DNA of 64,000 nucleotides from JAJDYQ01 sp963662865 (GTDB lineage Bacteria > Pseudomonadota > Gammaproteobacteria > JAJDYQ01). Made by a program: the position numbers and the translations under genes. The notes below the pieces were generated by a model. It worked only from the letters and a program-made list of their open reading frames with translations. It had not been told where the DNA came from and made no database searches. Positions 26,768 to 34,972 of the stretch are shown piece by piece. The stretch lies in contig OY759969.1 of the NCBI GenBank assembly GCA_963662865.1, forward strand, positions 1,860,001-1,924,000, written 5' to 3'. Each line of letters begins with the position of its first letter. Position 1 is the first letter of the stretch.

Positions 26768-26943
26768 ATATAGAGATTATAGTGGAACCATCCTCTGTCG
26801 CACTTCATTTCACACTCCGCTCCGCAAATAAAATCCCACGAACCCGGACAGGAGTGGTTATGCCCATTGCGACCTTCCGGGGTTTCGTTCGGTAAGGCCT
26901 TACAGCGCCGGCAACCACCCTCTTCAGCGCCCATCATCCACAT
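26764..26943 (-). CDS. Cys-rich 59-residue reading frame after the ABC permease
   Basis: Starts 3 bases after the permease stop and ends in an ATGA overlap with the deaminase-like start. It reads MWMMGAEEGGCRRCKALPNE and has seven cysteines, including CRRC, later FICGAEC and MKCDRGW. Positioning suggests coupling to both neighbours, but there is no ribosome site of its own and no family that I recognise, so it may be chance. Confidence 0.3.
   Translation of the reverse strand: MWMMGAEEGGCRRCKALPNETPEGRNGHNHSCPGSWDFICGAECEMKCDRGWFHYNLYI
26776..26781 (-). promoter_or_regulatory. Consensus -10 element 8 bases before the deaminase-like ATG
   Basis: TATAAT on the minus strand, with its 3' end 8 bases before the ATG at 26767. 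Transcription would start at or next to the ATG, giving a leaderless mRNA, in line with the missing ribosome site. No good -35 box is visible at 16-18 bases. Confidence 0.45.
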
Positions 26944-26946
26944 GGC

Positions 26947-27723
26947 TCACACATACAACCGTTTCCGGAACAGTACCAGGGCGCTGAATCCGAACACCAG
27001 TAGGTAGGCCAGCAGGACCAGCAGATGCAGCATCAGGTTTGATACAGGCTGACCGGTCAACAAGGGGCGTATAATGTCTATGGCATGAGTCAGCGGTAAA
27101 AACTGAACGGTCGTCTGCATCCACTGCGGCAGGGAAGACACCGGATAAAACACGCCGCATACCAGCATCATCGGCGTAAGGAGCAAGGTCATGTGATACT
27201 GAAAAAAATCCCATCGTCTGGCGAGCGCCGTGATATTCAGCGCCATTGCGGCAAACATCAGCCCGGTAAGAAAAACCACCGGCATAGCCAACAGGCTGCG
27301 CCATCCCTCAACCGCTCCCAGCAGTACGGCCACCAGCAGAATTCCGATACCACTCATAACCGCCTTAAAGGCAGACCAGGTGATTTCTCCAATCACAATA
27401 TCATCGACCGTAAGCGGTGTAGCCATCAGACCTTCGTAGGTACGCTGGTGGTCCAACCGGGAAAATGCGGAAAACATACATTCAAAGCTCGCCGTCATCA
27501 TGGCGGACGAAACCATAATCCCTGAAGCGAGGAAGCTCAGATAGGTCATGCCCGACATTTCCCGGATAAAGACGCCAAGCCCATAACCCAGGGCAACGAG
27601 ATACAGCAATGGTTCCAGAATATGCATCAATATCCCGGCAATAATCAGCTTACGCCATACCCTGAAGTTTCGTCCCGCAACCCTGAGTGCACCCGGACCG
27701 AGATGTGGAAAGCTGTAATCCAT
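26947..27723 (-). CDS. ABC-2 type transporter permease (NodJ/DrrB-like)
   Basis: 258 residues with about six membrane segments, including LLYLVALGYGLGVFI and MLLLTPMMLVCGVFYPVSSL. The family signature YEGLMATPLTVDDIVIGEI and the C-terminal FLPLTHAIDIIRPLL are present, as in NodJ-like exporters of lipo-oligosaccharides or drugs. It starts one base after its ATPase gene's stop, so the two form an exporter. Substrate unknown. Confidence 0.9.
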   Translation of the reverse strand: MDYSFPHLGPGALRVAGRNFRVWRKLIIAGILMHILEPLLYLVALGYGLGVFIREMSGMTYLSFLASGIMVSSAMMTASFECMFSAFSRLDHQRTYEGLMATPLTVDDIVIGEITWSAFKAVMSGIGILLVAVLLGAVEGWRSLLAMPVVFLTGLMFAAMALNITALARRWDFFQYHMTLLLTPMMLVCGVFYPVSSLPQWMQTTVQFLPLTHAIDIIRPLLTGQPVSNLMLHLLVLLAYLLVFGFSALVLFRKRLYV

Positions 27724-27724
27724 G

Positions 27725-28651
27725 TCAACCCCGCAACCCGCGACCGGTCAATTTCAGAAAGACATCCTCCAGATTGGCCGGTCTTTGCAGGCTTGCAATA
27801 CCCTGTTCATGTAACAGGTCAATGGCAGACTTCGCGTCATGCAAATATCCATAGATCGAATCCCCCGAACTTTCGATTCGACACCCCCGAATGGCTTGCA
27901 ATACATCAATCGCACGCGGATTGTCATGAATCTCAACAACCTCAGGCTCCACCAGGTTTGCAATCAGTTGCCGAGGCTCACCATGCTCAAGGATTTTTCC
28001 ATGATCGATGATGACCAGTTCATCACAAAGCCGTTGCGCCTCTTCAAGATAATGCGTAGTCAGCAACAGCGTCCTTCCCTGCTGACGCAACTCACGCAAC
28101 TTATCCCAGATCTGATGACGGACCTGAGGATCAAGGCCGGTTGTCGGCTCATCGAGAATAATCAGGTCCGGCTTGTTAATCAGCGCACGGGCAAACGTCA
28201 GCCTGCGTTTCATGCCGCCGGACAAGGCATTGATATGTGCCCGTTCATATCCTTCCAGATCGACAAAATGCAACAACTCCGCAATCCGTTGCCGGATGAT
28301 TTGAGCATCTATCCCAAAATAATGCCCATAGGTTTGCAGGTTTTCCTCCACCGTAAAGTCCGGGTCAAGGTTATCAATCTGCGGCACCACCCCCATACCC
28401 TTTCTCGCACGGACCGCCTGCGAAGGGATATGGCAACCCATAACAACCAGCTCACCGCCATCCGGCGGCGTCACACCCTGTAGCATGCGCATGGTTGTAC
28501 TCTTACCGGCGCCGTTCGGTCCCAACACACCAAACAGGCAACCCTGTGGAATATTCAGCTCCATACGGTCAACCACACACCGGCCGGCATAGTATTTTGT
28601 CAGGCCGTGCGCCCGGATTGCCGGATTTTCGCGCTTAGACAAGGCCAGCAA
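27725..28651 (-). CDS. ABC transporter ATP-binding protein (NodI/DrrA-like)
   Basis: 308 residues. Walker A GPNGAGKST, Q loop VPQIDNLDPDFTVEENL, signature ALSGGMKRRLTFARAL, Walker B LIILDEPTTGLDPQ and the switch His in TTHYLEEA are intact. The C-terminal about 70 residues form the NodI/DrrA-type accessory region. The start is uncertain: only TTG codons are available (28651 or 28642); the latter has AGGA at a better distance. It works with the adjacent permease as an exporter. Confidence 0.9.
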   Translation of the reverse strand: MLALSKRENPAIRAHGLTKYYAGRCVVDRMELNIPQGCLFGVLGPNGAGKSTTMRMLQGVTPPDGGELVVMGCHIPSQAVRARKGMGVVPQIDNLDPDFTVEENLQTYGHYFGIDAQIIRQRIAELLHFVDLEGYERAHINALSGGMKRRLTFARALINKPDLIILDEPTTGLDPQVRHQIWDKLRELRQQGRTLLLTTHYLEEAQRLCDELVIIDHGKILEHGEPRQLIANLVEPEVVEIHDNPRAIDVLQAIRGCRIESSGDSIYGYLHDAKSAIDLLHEQGIASLQRPANLEDVFLKLTGRGLRG

Positions 28652-28787
28652 TCCTCAGAAAAACACCGATCATCCGTGCGTACTCCCGGGAATTTTCAAG
28701 GCGATGACGGCCACTACCTTCAACAATCATCTTAAAGCCCTGACAACAAGATTCGGCATAACAGCCACCGGTACAAGGCTGCGCCAT
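28635..28787 (-). CDS. Cys-rich 50-residue reading frame before the ABC ATPase
   Basis: Reads MAQPCTGGCYAESCCQGFKM then EGSGRHRLENSREYARMI and ends overlapping the start of the ABC ATPase. Four cysteines within the first 15 residues could bind metal. There is no good ribosome site and no family that I recognise; the overlap with the downstream start is the main argument for translation. Confidence 0.35.
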   Translation of the reverse strand: MAQPCTGGCYAESCCQGFKMIVEGSGRHRLENSREYARMIGVFLRIAGLV

Positions 28788-28855
28788 GAAATAAATATTG
28801 AATGATTCCACGATAAGGATTTCAGGTTTATACGCCGGCTGCGCAAAAAACGAGT

Positions 28856-29533
28856 TTAACCGTGTCCCGCAGGGTCGGCTACGCCAGCCGCGTCAAAACC
28901 GGCCTGGCGTAAGCGGCAGGAGTCACAGACCCCACACGCCCTGCCCTGTCCATCGGCCTGATAACATGAAACAGTCAGCGAATAGTCAACGCCGAGCGAA
29001 TTTCCCTTATTGATTATTTCCGCCTTGCTTAAGTGAATCAGCGGCGTTCTGACGGTGATCTCCCGCCCTTCGACCGTGGCCCTGGTCGCCAGTCGCGCCA
29101 TGGCCTGGAAGGCGGCGATATACTCCGGCCGACAATCGGGATAGCCTGAATAATCAACCGCATTTACACCCATGAAGATAGCCGATGCCCCAAGCACCTC
29201 AGCCCAGCCTAAAGCATAGGACAGGAACACCGTATTGCGTGCCGGCACATAGGTGGCGGGAATACCCTCTTGCTGCCGTTGTGGAACATCCATGTGCATA
29301 TCCGTTAATGCGGAACCGCCTATGCGTCCCAGCTCGATATTCAATATCAGGTGATCGGTAACGCCGTGCTTCCGGGCAATTCGTCCGGCAGCATCCAGTT
29401 CGGCGCCATGACGCTGCCCATAGGCAAAGCTCAGCGCGTAACAGTCGAAACCTTTCGATTGCGCAATAGCCAGGGCCGTGGCCGAATCAAGCCCGCCTGA
29501 CAGCAAAACAACGGCTTTTTTCTCCCGGCGCAC
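28856..29533 (-). CDS. queC: 7-cyano-7-deazaguanine synthase QueC
   Basis: Converts 7-carboxy-7-deazaguanine to preQ0 in queuosine synthesis, using ATP and ammonia. 225 residues: PP-loop LLSGGLDSATALA near the N-terminus, FAYGQRHGAEL, the VPARNTVFLS motif, and the zinc site Cys residues in SCYQADG...CGVCDSCRLR. A GTG start is used at 29533, 3 bases after queE. Together with queE it makes the preQ0 branch. Confidence 0.95.
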   Translation of the reverse strand: MRREKKAVVLLSGGLDSATALAIAQSKGFDCYALSFAYGQRHGAELDAAGRIARKHGVTDHLILNIELGRIGGSALTDMHMDVPQRQQEGIPATYVPARNTVFLSYALGWAEVLGASAIFMGVNAVDYSGYPDCRPEYIAAFQAMARLATRATVEGREITVRTPLIHLSKAEIINKGNSLGVDYSLTVSCYQADGQGRACGVCDSCRLRQAGFDAAGVADPAGHG

Positions 29534-29536
29534 CCT

Positions 29537-30183
29537 TTATCTACCCGGCACATCTCCCCACAGCACCTTATGTAGCTGTAGCTGAAAACGGACAGGAAGA
29601 TTATCCTCGACAACCCAGTCGGCCAGTTCCCCGGCGGATTGTTGCGCCGTATTGGGAGAGAACAGCACCTCACAGCATTGTTCCAGCCTGAATCGCTTCA
29701 GCATATCGCACGCCCATTCGTAATCCTGGCGTGAACAGATAACGAACTTCGCCTGATCATGCGCATTGAGTAACTTGATATTTTCCAGCCGGTTCCTGCC
29801 GCTTTCCAGCGAATCCGGGGTCTTGATATCCATGACCCTTGATACCCGCTTGTCGATATTCGCTATATCCATGGCACCACTTGTTTCCAGCGACACCTGA
29901 TAACCCGCATCACACAGGCAGGTTAGCAACTGGCGGCAGTTTTTTTGTGCCAACGGCTCGCCGCCGGTCACACAGACATAGCGGGGCCGGTAAGGTTCAA
30001 TCCTTTCGATAACCTGCTCCGGGCTCATTTTCTCGCCGCCGGTAAAGGCATATTCGGTATCGCAGTACCGGCAGCGAAGCGGACAACCGGTGAGGCGAAT
30101 AAAGGCCGTCGGCAAACCCATCGCCCTGGCTTCGCCCTGAAGGGAATAAAAATTTCATTAATTTTAAGCGGTGCGCACGACAT
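29537..30183 (-). pseudogene. queE: 7-carboxy-7-deazaguanine synthase QueE, apparent one-base frameshift
   Basis: Radical SAM enzyme of the queuosine pathway. The long frame (29537-30121, 194 residues) carries the CPLRCRYCD cluster motif and CVTGGEPLAQK but starts too late. The missing N-terminus is encoded just upstream: an ATG at 30183 opens LKINEIF, which continues as FYSLQGEARAMGLPTAF only after a frame change. The shift falls in five A (30148-30152; five T on the coding strand); one more base would restore a normal protein. It may be a sequencing error, a recent mutation or slippage. The call of pseudogene is conditional. Confidence 0.75.
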
Positions 30184-30225
30184 GAGGCATTACAGGCGGG
30201 GCGATCCGGCGATACAGCCAGACCA

Positions 30226-31734
30226 TTATTGATCTTCAAGCTTCATTCTCTGTAGTCGATTTTCAGCCAGACGCGAGGCCGTTGTTCCCGGATATTGCTG
30301 TTTTAGCCCCGCCAGAACCCTGCGGGCCTGGTCCGATTCCTTTAGTTCGTAGTGGATATAGCCGATTTTGAGCATGGCGTCCGGCAGCTTTTTGGAATCA
30401 GGATAGTTTGTAATCACCTTTTGAAATTCGCCGAGAGCCTGGGGAAAGCGGCGCATCACATAACTTGCCTCGCCAAGCCAGTATTGTGCATTCGCCGCAT
30501 ACCGACCATTAGGATAGCGCAGCAAAAAGCCAGTATATGCCGTGATAGCCTCATCATAGTGACCAGACCTCAATAAATCAAAAGCCGCTTTGTAGTCGGC
30601 CTGTTCCTGGGCCGGATCCACCGGAACCGGCGGTATAGCTGAGACAATGCCTGTCGATGGAACCGACGTCACCGGCTGTATCCCCTGGGGCGCAACCGGC
30701 GCCACAGGCGAGAGAGACGGCAACGAACCCGCAACCGGTGCCACTGGCTGTAGCGTCCGGGACACAACCGGCGCCACACCCGCCGCAGGCAGGGAAGACG
30801 GCAACGAACCCGCAGCCGGTGCCGCCGGCTGTAGCGTCCGGGACACAACCGGCGCCACACCCGCCGCAGGCAGGGAAGACGGCAGCGAACCCGCAGCCGG
30901 TGCCGCCGGCTGTAGCGTCCGGGACACAACCGGCGCCACACCCGCCGCAGGCAGGGAAGACGGCAGCGAACCCGCAACCGGCGCCGCCGGCTGTAGCGTC
31001 CGGGACACAACCGGCGCCACACCCGCCGCAGGCAGGGAAGACGGCAACGAACCCGCAGCCGGTGCCGCCGGCTGTAGCGTCCGGGACACAACCGGCGCCA
31101 CACCCGCCGCAGGCAGGGAAGACGGCAGCGAACCCGCAACCGGTGCCACTGGCTGTAGCGTCCGGGACACAACCGGCGCCACACCCGCCGCAGGCAGGGA
31201 AGACGGCAACGAACCCGCAACCGGTGCCGCCGGCTGTAGCGTCCGGGACACAACCGGCGCCACACCCGCCGCAGGCAGGGAAGACGGCAACGAACCCGCA
31301 ACCGGTGCCGCCGGCTGTAGCGTCCGGGACACAACCGGCGCCACACCCGCCGCAGGCAGGGAAGACGGCAACGAACCCGCAACCGGTGCCGCCGGCTGTA
31401 GCGTCCGGGACACAACCGGCGCCACACCCGCCGCAGGCAGGGAAGACGGCAACGAACCCGCAGCCGGTACATTTACCAGATTATTGGCGGAACCCGATTT
31501 TTCCAGCGTACCGATTCTCAGATCCATATCAACGTACAAGTCATTCTGCTGAATCCTGAGGCGTTTGTTCTCATAAGACAGCCTTTCAATCTCGCCTCTT
31601 AGCTGGCGCATTTCCTTTTCAAGCTGAGTCAACTGCTGCACCAGCTCCAGCATCTGCGGCGTGGCCTGTGCGCCAGCCGTAGCTGACGACAGCAGGGCCA
31701 CCACCGCCAGAATCATTGAAACCGCATGATTCAT
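30226..31734 (-). CDS. cpoB: Cell division coordinator CpoB (YbgF) with expanded repeat linker
   Basis: Periplasmic Tol-Pal partner that coordinates peptidoglycan synthesis and outer membrane constriction. Starting at 31734 (MNHAVSMILAVVALLSSATA, a signal peptide cleaved near AGAQA) gives 502 residues against about 260 in E. coli. Order: signal, coiled coil (about 25-75, trimerisation region), a Pro/Ala-rich linker with nine identical-length 27-residue repeats plus a partial tenth (about 92-345), then TPR repeats (about 380-500, AAFDLLRSGHYDEAITAYTG). It starts one base after pal. Confidence 0.92.
   Translation of the reverse strand: MNHAVSMILAVVALLSSATAGAQATPQMLELVQQLTQLEKEMRQLRGEIERLSYENKRLRIQQNDLYVDMDLRIGTLEKSGSANNLVNVPAAGSLPSSLPAAGVAPVVSRTLQPAAPVAGSLPSSLPAAGVAPVVSRTLQPAAPVAGSLPSSLPAAGVAPVVSRTLQPAAPVAGSLPSSLPAAGVAPVVSRTLQPVAPVAGSLPSSLPAAGVAPVVSRTLQPAAPAAGSLPSSLPAAGVAPVVSRTLQPAAPVAGSLPSSLPAAGVAPVVSRTLQPAAPAAGSLPSSLPAAGVAPVVSRTLQPAAPAAGSLPSSLPAAGVAPVVSRTLQPVAPVAGSLPSLSPVAPVAPQGIQPVTSVPSTGIVSAIPPVPVDPAQEQADYKAAFDLLRSGHYDEAITAYTGFLLRYPNGRYAANAQYWLGEASYVMRRFPQALGEFQKVITNYPDSKKLPDAMLKIGYIHYELKESDQARRVLAGLKQQYPGTTASRLAENRLQRMKLEDQ
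30733..31461. repeat. Nine tandem 81-bp repeats inside cpoB
   Basis: Nine consecutive 81-bp units encode AGSLPSSLPAAGVAPVVSRT followed by LQPAAPV, LQPAAPA or LQPVAPV; a diverged tenth unit starts at 30732. Units differ only by a few synonymous or A/V changes. As 81 is a multiple of 3, unit gain or loss keeps the frame and only changes linker length, and the other frames also stay open, producing spurious reading frames on both strands. Confidence 0.98.
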
Positions 31735-31735
31735 G

Positions 31736-32272
31736 TTACTCGTACCGTATTTCCACCCGTCGGTTCTTCGACCAGGCGCTATCGCTCTGTCCAACCACGG
31801 CGGGACGTTCTTCACCGTAACTGACTACCCGGATCTGACTGTCGCGCCCGCCACTGCCGAGCAGCAGACCACGGACGGATACGGCACGGCGCTCACCCAG
31901 TGCGACATTATATTCGCGCGAACCGCGCTCATCCGCGTGACCCTCCAGCACGACCTGTATGCCGCTATCCGAAGCCAGTAGCTCGCCGTGAGCGGATATA
32001 ACGGGAATGAATTCGGCCCTGACCTCGCTGCTGTCGTATTCAAAATAGATCGTGCGAACGCTGTCAGGGCTATTTTCCTGATCTATCCGCACCCCATTGA
32101 TGACGCCAAGCGCGTCCACCGCTGAAGTTGTGGCGCCGCCACTATCCGCAGCAGCCGCAGGTGCTTCGCTGGCCTCAGCGCCAGAAACTACTGGCTTGGT
32201 GTCCATACCTCCACAGGCGCTGAGCATCAGTGCCAATGCAGGTATCGTCAAATAATTAACTGGTGATTTCAT
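31736..32272 (-). CDS. pal: Peptidoglycan-associated lipoprotein Pal
   Basis: Outer membrane lipoprotein that binds peptidoglycan and TolB. 178 residues: lipoprotein signal with lipobox LSAC (Cys about 20), an Ala/Ser linker, and an OmpA-like domain with LEGHADERGSREYNVALGER, the diaminopimelate-binding motif. Part of the tolQRAB-pal-cpoB operon. Confidence 0.97.
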   Translation of the reverse strand: MKSPVNYLTIPALALMLSACGGMDTKPVVSGAEASEAPAAAADSGGATTSAVDALGVINGVRIDQENSPDSVRTIYFEYDSSEVRAEFIPVISAHGELLASDSGIQVVLEGHADERGSREYNVALGERRAVSVRGLLLGSGGRDSQIRVVSYGEERPAVVGQSDSAWSKNRRVEIRYE

Positions 32273-32292
32273 AACTATTTCCTCATAAACAA

Positions 32293-33591
32293 TTACTGGT
32301 TATATGGTGACCATGCTGGCTCCCTTACATCGCCATCCGGGGAGGCCAGCCGCTGTTGATACCGTCCATCAATCGACACGGCGGATAATACACCGATACC
32401 TCCCCCAGCGGTAGCGTATAACAATATTCTGCCGTTAGGGGCAAAACTGGGTGATTCATCCAAAATGCCATTCGTCAGGATTTGCAGGTGCCCCGTGTCC
32501 GCCTCAAGCAATGCAATGCGATAGCTTTTATCACGACCATGCACCATGGCAATATATTTGCCATCCGGTGAATATACCCCTCCGGCGTTGTAATCGCCCT
32601 CATAGGTTATGCGCATGGCCCGCCCGCCGAACGCCGGAATTGTATAGAGCTGTGGCTTTCCGCCTCGGTCCGAGGTAAACAATATATGGCTGCCATCCGG
32701 TGACCATTCCGGTTCGGTATCAATGGCGGTATTGGTCGTCAGTTGGCTAAAGCTCCGGGTATTGATATCAAAGGTGTATATATCCGGGTTACCCCTGTGC
32801 GAGAGGGTCAGCGCCAGTCTGCGGCCGTCAGGCGACCATGCCGGCGCACCGTTGATGCCCTTGAAGCCGCTAATGCGCTCACGCTGGCCCGTCAGAATAT
32901 TCTGGATGTAGATCTGCGACCGCCGGTTCTCGAACGAGACATAAGCCAATTTTTGTCCGTCGGGCGACCATGCCGGCGACATCATCGGTTCGCCGGACCT
33001 GACAATCGACTGGGCATTGCGACCATCCGAATCGGCAACATATAAATGATAAGTGGGACTCTTGCCGCCCGTTGAGGTCACATAAGCCATGCGTGTATTG
33101 AAGATACCACGCTCACCGGTCAGCTTCTCATATATGACATCCGTAATGTGATTGGCCAGACGCCGAAAAGTTTTTCGATTCGCGGGATAGCCAAAACCGG
33201 CGAGCGGCTTTTCACTCAATACATTGATCAGTTGAACCTGCACCACATACTCGTCGTGCGCGGTTTCCTGAACCTTGCCGACAACAAGATAATCGACATT
33301 GAGCAACTTCCAGTTTCTGAAATTGATGCCCGCACCAGAAGTCGGCCGCGACAGCATATCCTGCCGTCCGAGTGCCGTAAAACGCCCACTGCGCTTTAAG
33401 TTCTCCTCAATAATCCGACCGATGTCGTCCGGTGGTTTCGGCCCCGTTCCCTGCCATCCAAATGGAACAACCGCGACCGGCGTGGTTGCTCGTGTCCCCT
33501 GAGTGATTTCAATGGTCAGACGGGAGGCGAAGGATGCAAGGCTGACCGATAGCAGCATCCCCAACGTCAATACGACAGTAAGCTTTCTCAT
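32293..33591 (-). CDS. tolB: Tol-Pal system protein TolB
   Basis: Periplasmic beta-propeller that shuttles between Pal and TolA. 432 residues: signal peptide (about 1-22), an N-terminal alpha/beta domain, then propeller blades with repeated SPDG motifs (PAWSPDGQKLAYVS, PAWSPDGRRLALTL, PEWSPDGSHILFTS, VYSPDGKYIAMVH). Length and order are normal. Confidence 0.97.
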   Translation of the reverse strand: MRKLTVVLTLGMLLSVSLASFASRLTIEITQGTRATTPVAVVPFGWQGTGPKPPDDIGRIIEENLKRSGRFTALGRQDMLSRPTSGAGINFRNWKLLNVDYLVVGKVQETAHDEYVVQVQLINVLSEKPLAGFGYPANRKTFRRLANHITDVIYEKLTGERGIFNTRMAYVTSTGGKSPTYHLYVADSDGRNAQSIVRSGEPMMSPAWSPDGQKLAYVSFENRRSQIYIQNILTGQRERISGFKGINGAPAWSPDGRRLALTLSHRGNPDIYTFDINTRSFSQLTTNTAIDTEPEWSPDGSHILFTSDRGGKPQLYTIPAFGGRAMRITYEGDYNAGGVYSPDGKYIAMVHGRDKSYRIALLEADTGHLQILTNGILDESPSFAPNGRILLYATAGGGIGVLSAVSIDGRYQQRLASPDGDVREPAWSPYNQ

Positions 33592-33620
33592 CCCTGGTAC
33601 ATCCCCTTTTATAATTCAGC

Positions 33621-34511
33621 CTATAAATTAGTCGGCTTAAAACGAAAATTAAATTCACGAAAGGTTGTCTGAAACAAACGACTACCGGCGCTGGAAGACG
33701 ACACCGGCAGGGGCGACGCCTTATGAACCGCATCCTCTACAGACCGGTCAAACACGGCATCGCCGCTGGAGCGGGTAATCCGGACATTCTGTACTATACC
33801 ATTCGGCAACAGACGAACCGTCAGCAAACATTCCATCCCTTTACGGGCCGTAGGTGGTATTTTCCAGTTATTTTGTATATCATCCCGAATCAAGGCCTTG
33901 AATTCCTGGACCTTTGAATCGTTTTCTTCGTCTTCCATTGCCTGAAGCATATCTTTTTCCGCCGCTTCCGCCGCCTTTTGCCGACGTTGTGCCTCAAGTA
34001 AAGCCAACCGCTGCCGTTCTTCGGCCATTTTTCTTTTCTCTGCCTCTAGAGCCAGCCGCTGCCGTTCTTCGGCGATTCTTTTTTGCTCGGCTTCTTCAGC
34101 CAGTTTCTGCTTGCGGGCCTCTTCCTGTTTGCGCCTTTTCTGTGCCGCTATCTTTTTTTCCAGCCGGCGTTGTTCCGCCTGCTTTTTTTGCTGCTCCTTA
34201 CGGCGCTTTTCTTCCACCATCCTGCGGTGCGCCTGCTCTTTTTGCTGTCGTTTTTGCTCTATCTCCCTCTGCTGTCGTTTTTTCTCTTCCTCTCGACGCT
34301 TTCTGTCTTCTGCCACGCGGGCCAGTTCTTTTTCAACCCGCTCCTTTTCCACCACCCGGGCCTTTACAGGCACCGGCGCGGAGACCGGCACCGGTTCGCT
34401 ATCGAGCCAGCCCATGTTAACAACCAGCACTCCCAGAACAATGAGATGCACAATAATCGCAAGCGCTACGGCGCGTACATTGTTAAAAATTTTCCAGAAT
34501 AACTCCCTCAT
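33621..34511 (-). CDS. tolA: Cell envelope integrity protein TolA
   Basis: Inner-membrane protein spanning the periplasm. 296 residues: one N-terminal membrane helix (about 14-35), a long charged helix rich in Lys, Arg, Glu and Gln (about 50-195, for example KRRKQEEARKQKLAEEAEQK), and a TonB/TolA C-terminal domain with RKGMECLLTVRLLPNGIVQN. Works with TolQR and binds TolB. The opposite strand is open across the helix because of biased composition. Confidence 0.95.
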   Translation of the reverse strand: MRELFWKIFNNVRAVALAIIVHLIVLGVLVVNMGWLDSEPVPVSAPVPVKARVVEKERVEKELARVAEDRKRREEEKKRQQREIEQKRQQKEQAHRRMVEEKRRKEQQKKQAEQRRLEKKIAAQKRRKQEEARKQKLAEEAEQKRIAEERQRLALEAEKRKMAEERQRLALLEAQRRQKAAEAAEKDMLQAMEDEENDSKVQEFKALIRDDIQNNWKIPPTARKGMECLLTVRLLPNGIVQNVRITRSSGDAVFDRSVEDAVHKASPLPVSSSSAGSRLFQTTFREFNFRFKPTNL

Positions 34512-34540
34512 GGATTTTGTATAATCTGATAACTGCCGAC

Positions 34541-34969
34541 TTACCGGTTTTTGTTTTCGGTCATAAGAAACACCTTATCTTTACCAACTTTCTGTAACAC
34601 CACAAACACGGACAGTACATCACCGTAGCCGGCATCGGTATCACCCCCGACATAGATGGGCAGCGTTGGATTAACACGCTGAAAGACCTCGATCTGAGCA
34701 CGCAGCCTGTCGATATCAATCGGTTTTTCAGGGCTTTCCCCAGCCGTGGAAAATATCTCTCCCGCCTTATTGACGTTAATGATCAGCGGCTCACCATCCG
34801 GGTGATTGGCAGGGACCGAGTCCGCCTCAGGCAGATCGACCTCGACACCATGCTGTAGCAATGGCGCGGTCACCATAAAAATAATCAGCAGCACCAGCAT
34901 CACGTCGATATAGGGAACAACATTGATTTCCGAGATAGGGCGTTTCCGAATATGCCGATGAGTGCGCAT
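34541..34969 (-). CDS. tolR: Tol-Pal system protein TolR
   Basis: ExbD-like proton-channel partner of TolQ. 142 residues: ISEINVVPYIDVMLVLLIIF contains the conserved membrane-embedded Asp (about residue 23) used for proton transfer; the remainder is a periplasmic domain. Three bases separate it from tolQ. Confidence 0.96.
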   Translation of the reverse strand: MRTHRHIRKRPISEINVVPYIDVMLVLLIIFMVTAPLLQHGVEVDLPEADSVPANHPDGEPLIINVNKAGEIFSTAGESPEKPIDIDRLRAQIEVFQRVNPTLPIYVGGDTDAGYGDVLSVFVVLQKVGKDKVFLMTENKNR

Positions 34970-34972
34970 AAT

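Noticed and set aside
30733..31461. CRISPR array
   Set aside because: Repeats are contiguous 81-bp coding units without spacers; not CRISPR.
30647..31559. Three long open frames on both strands across the cpoB repeats
   Set aside because: They arise because an 81-bp repeat unit is a multiple of three and happens to lack stops in the other frames; they have no ribosome sites and overlap a clearly real gene.
33914..34524. Plus-strand frames opposite tolA
   Set aside because: They reflect the Lys/Glu/Arg-rich helix read backwards (Phe/Leu/Ser-rich) and are not genes.
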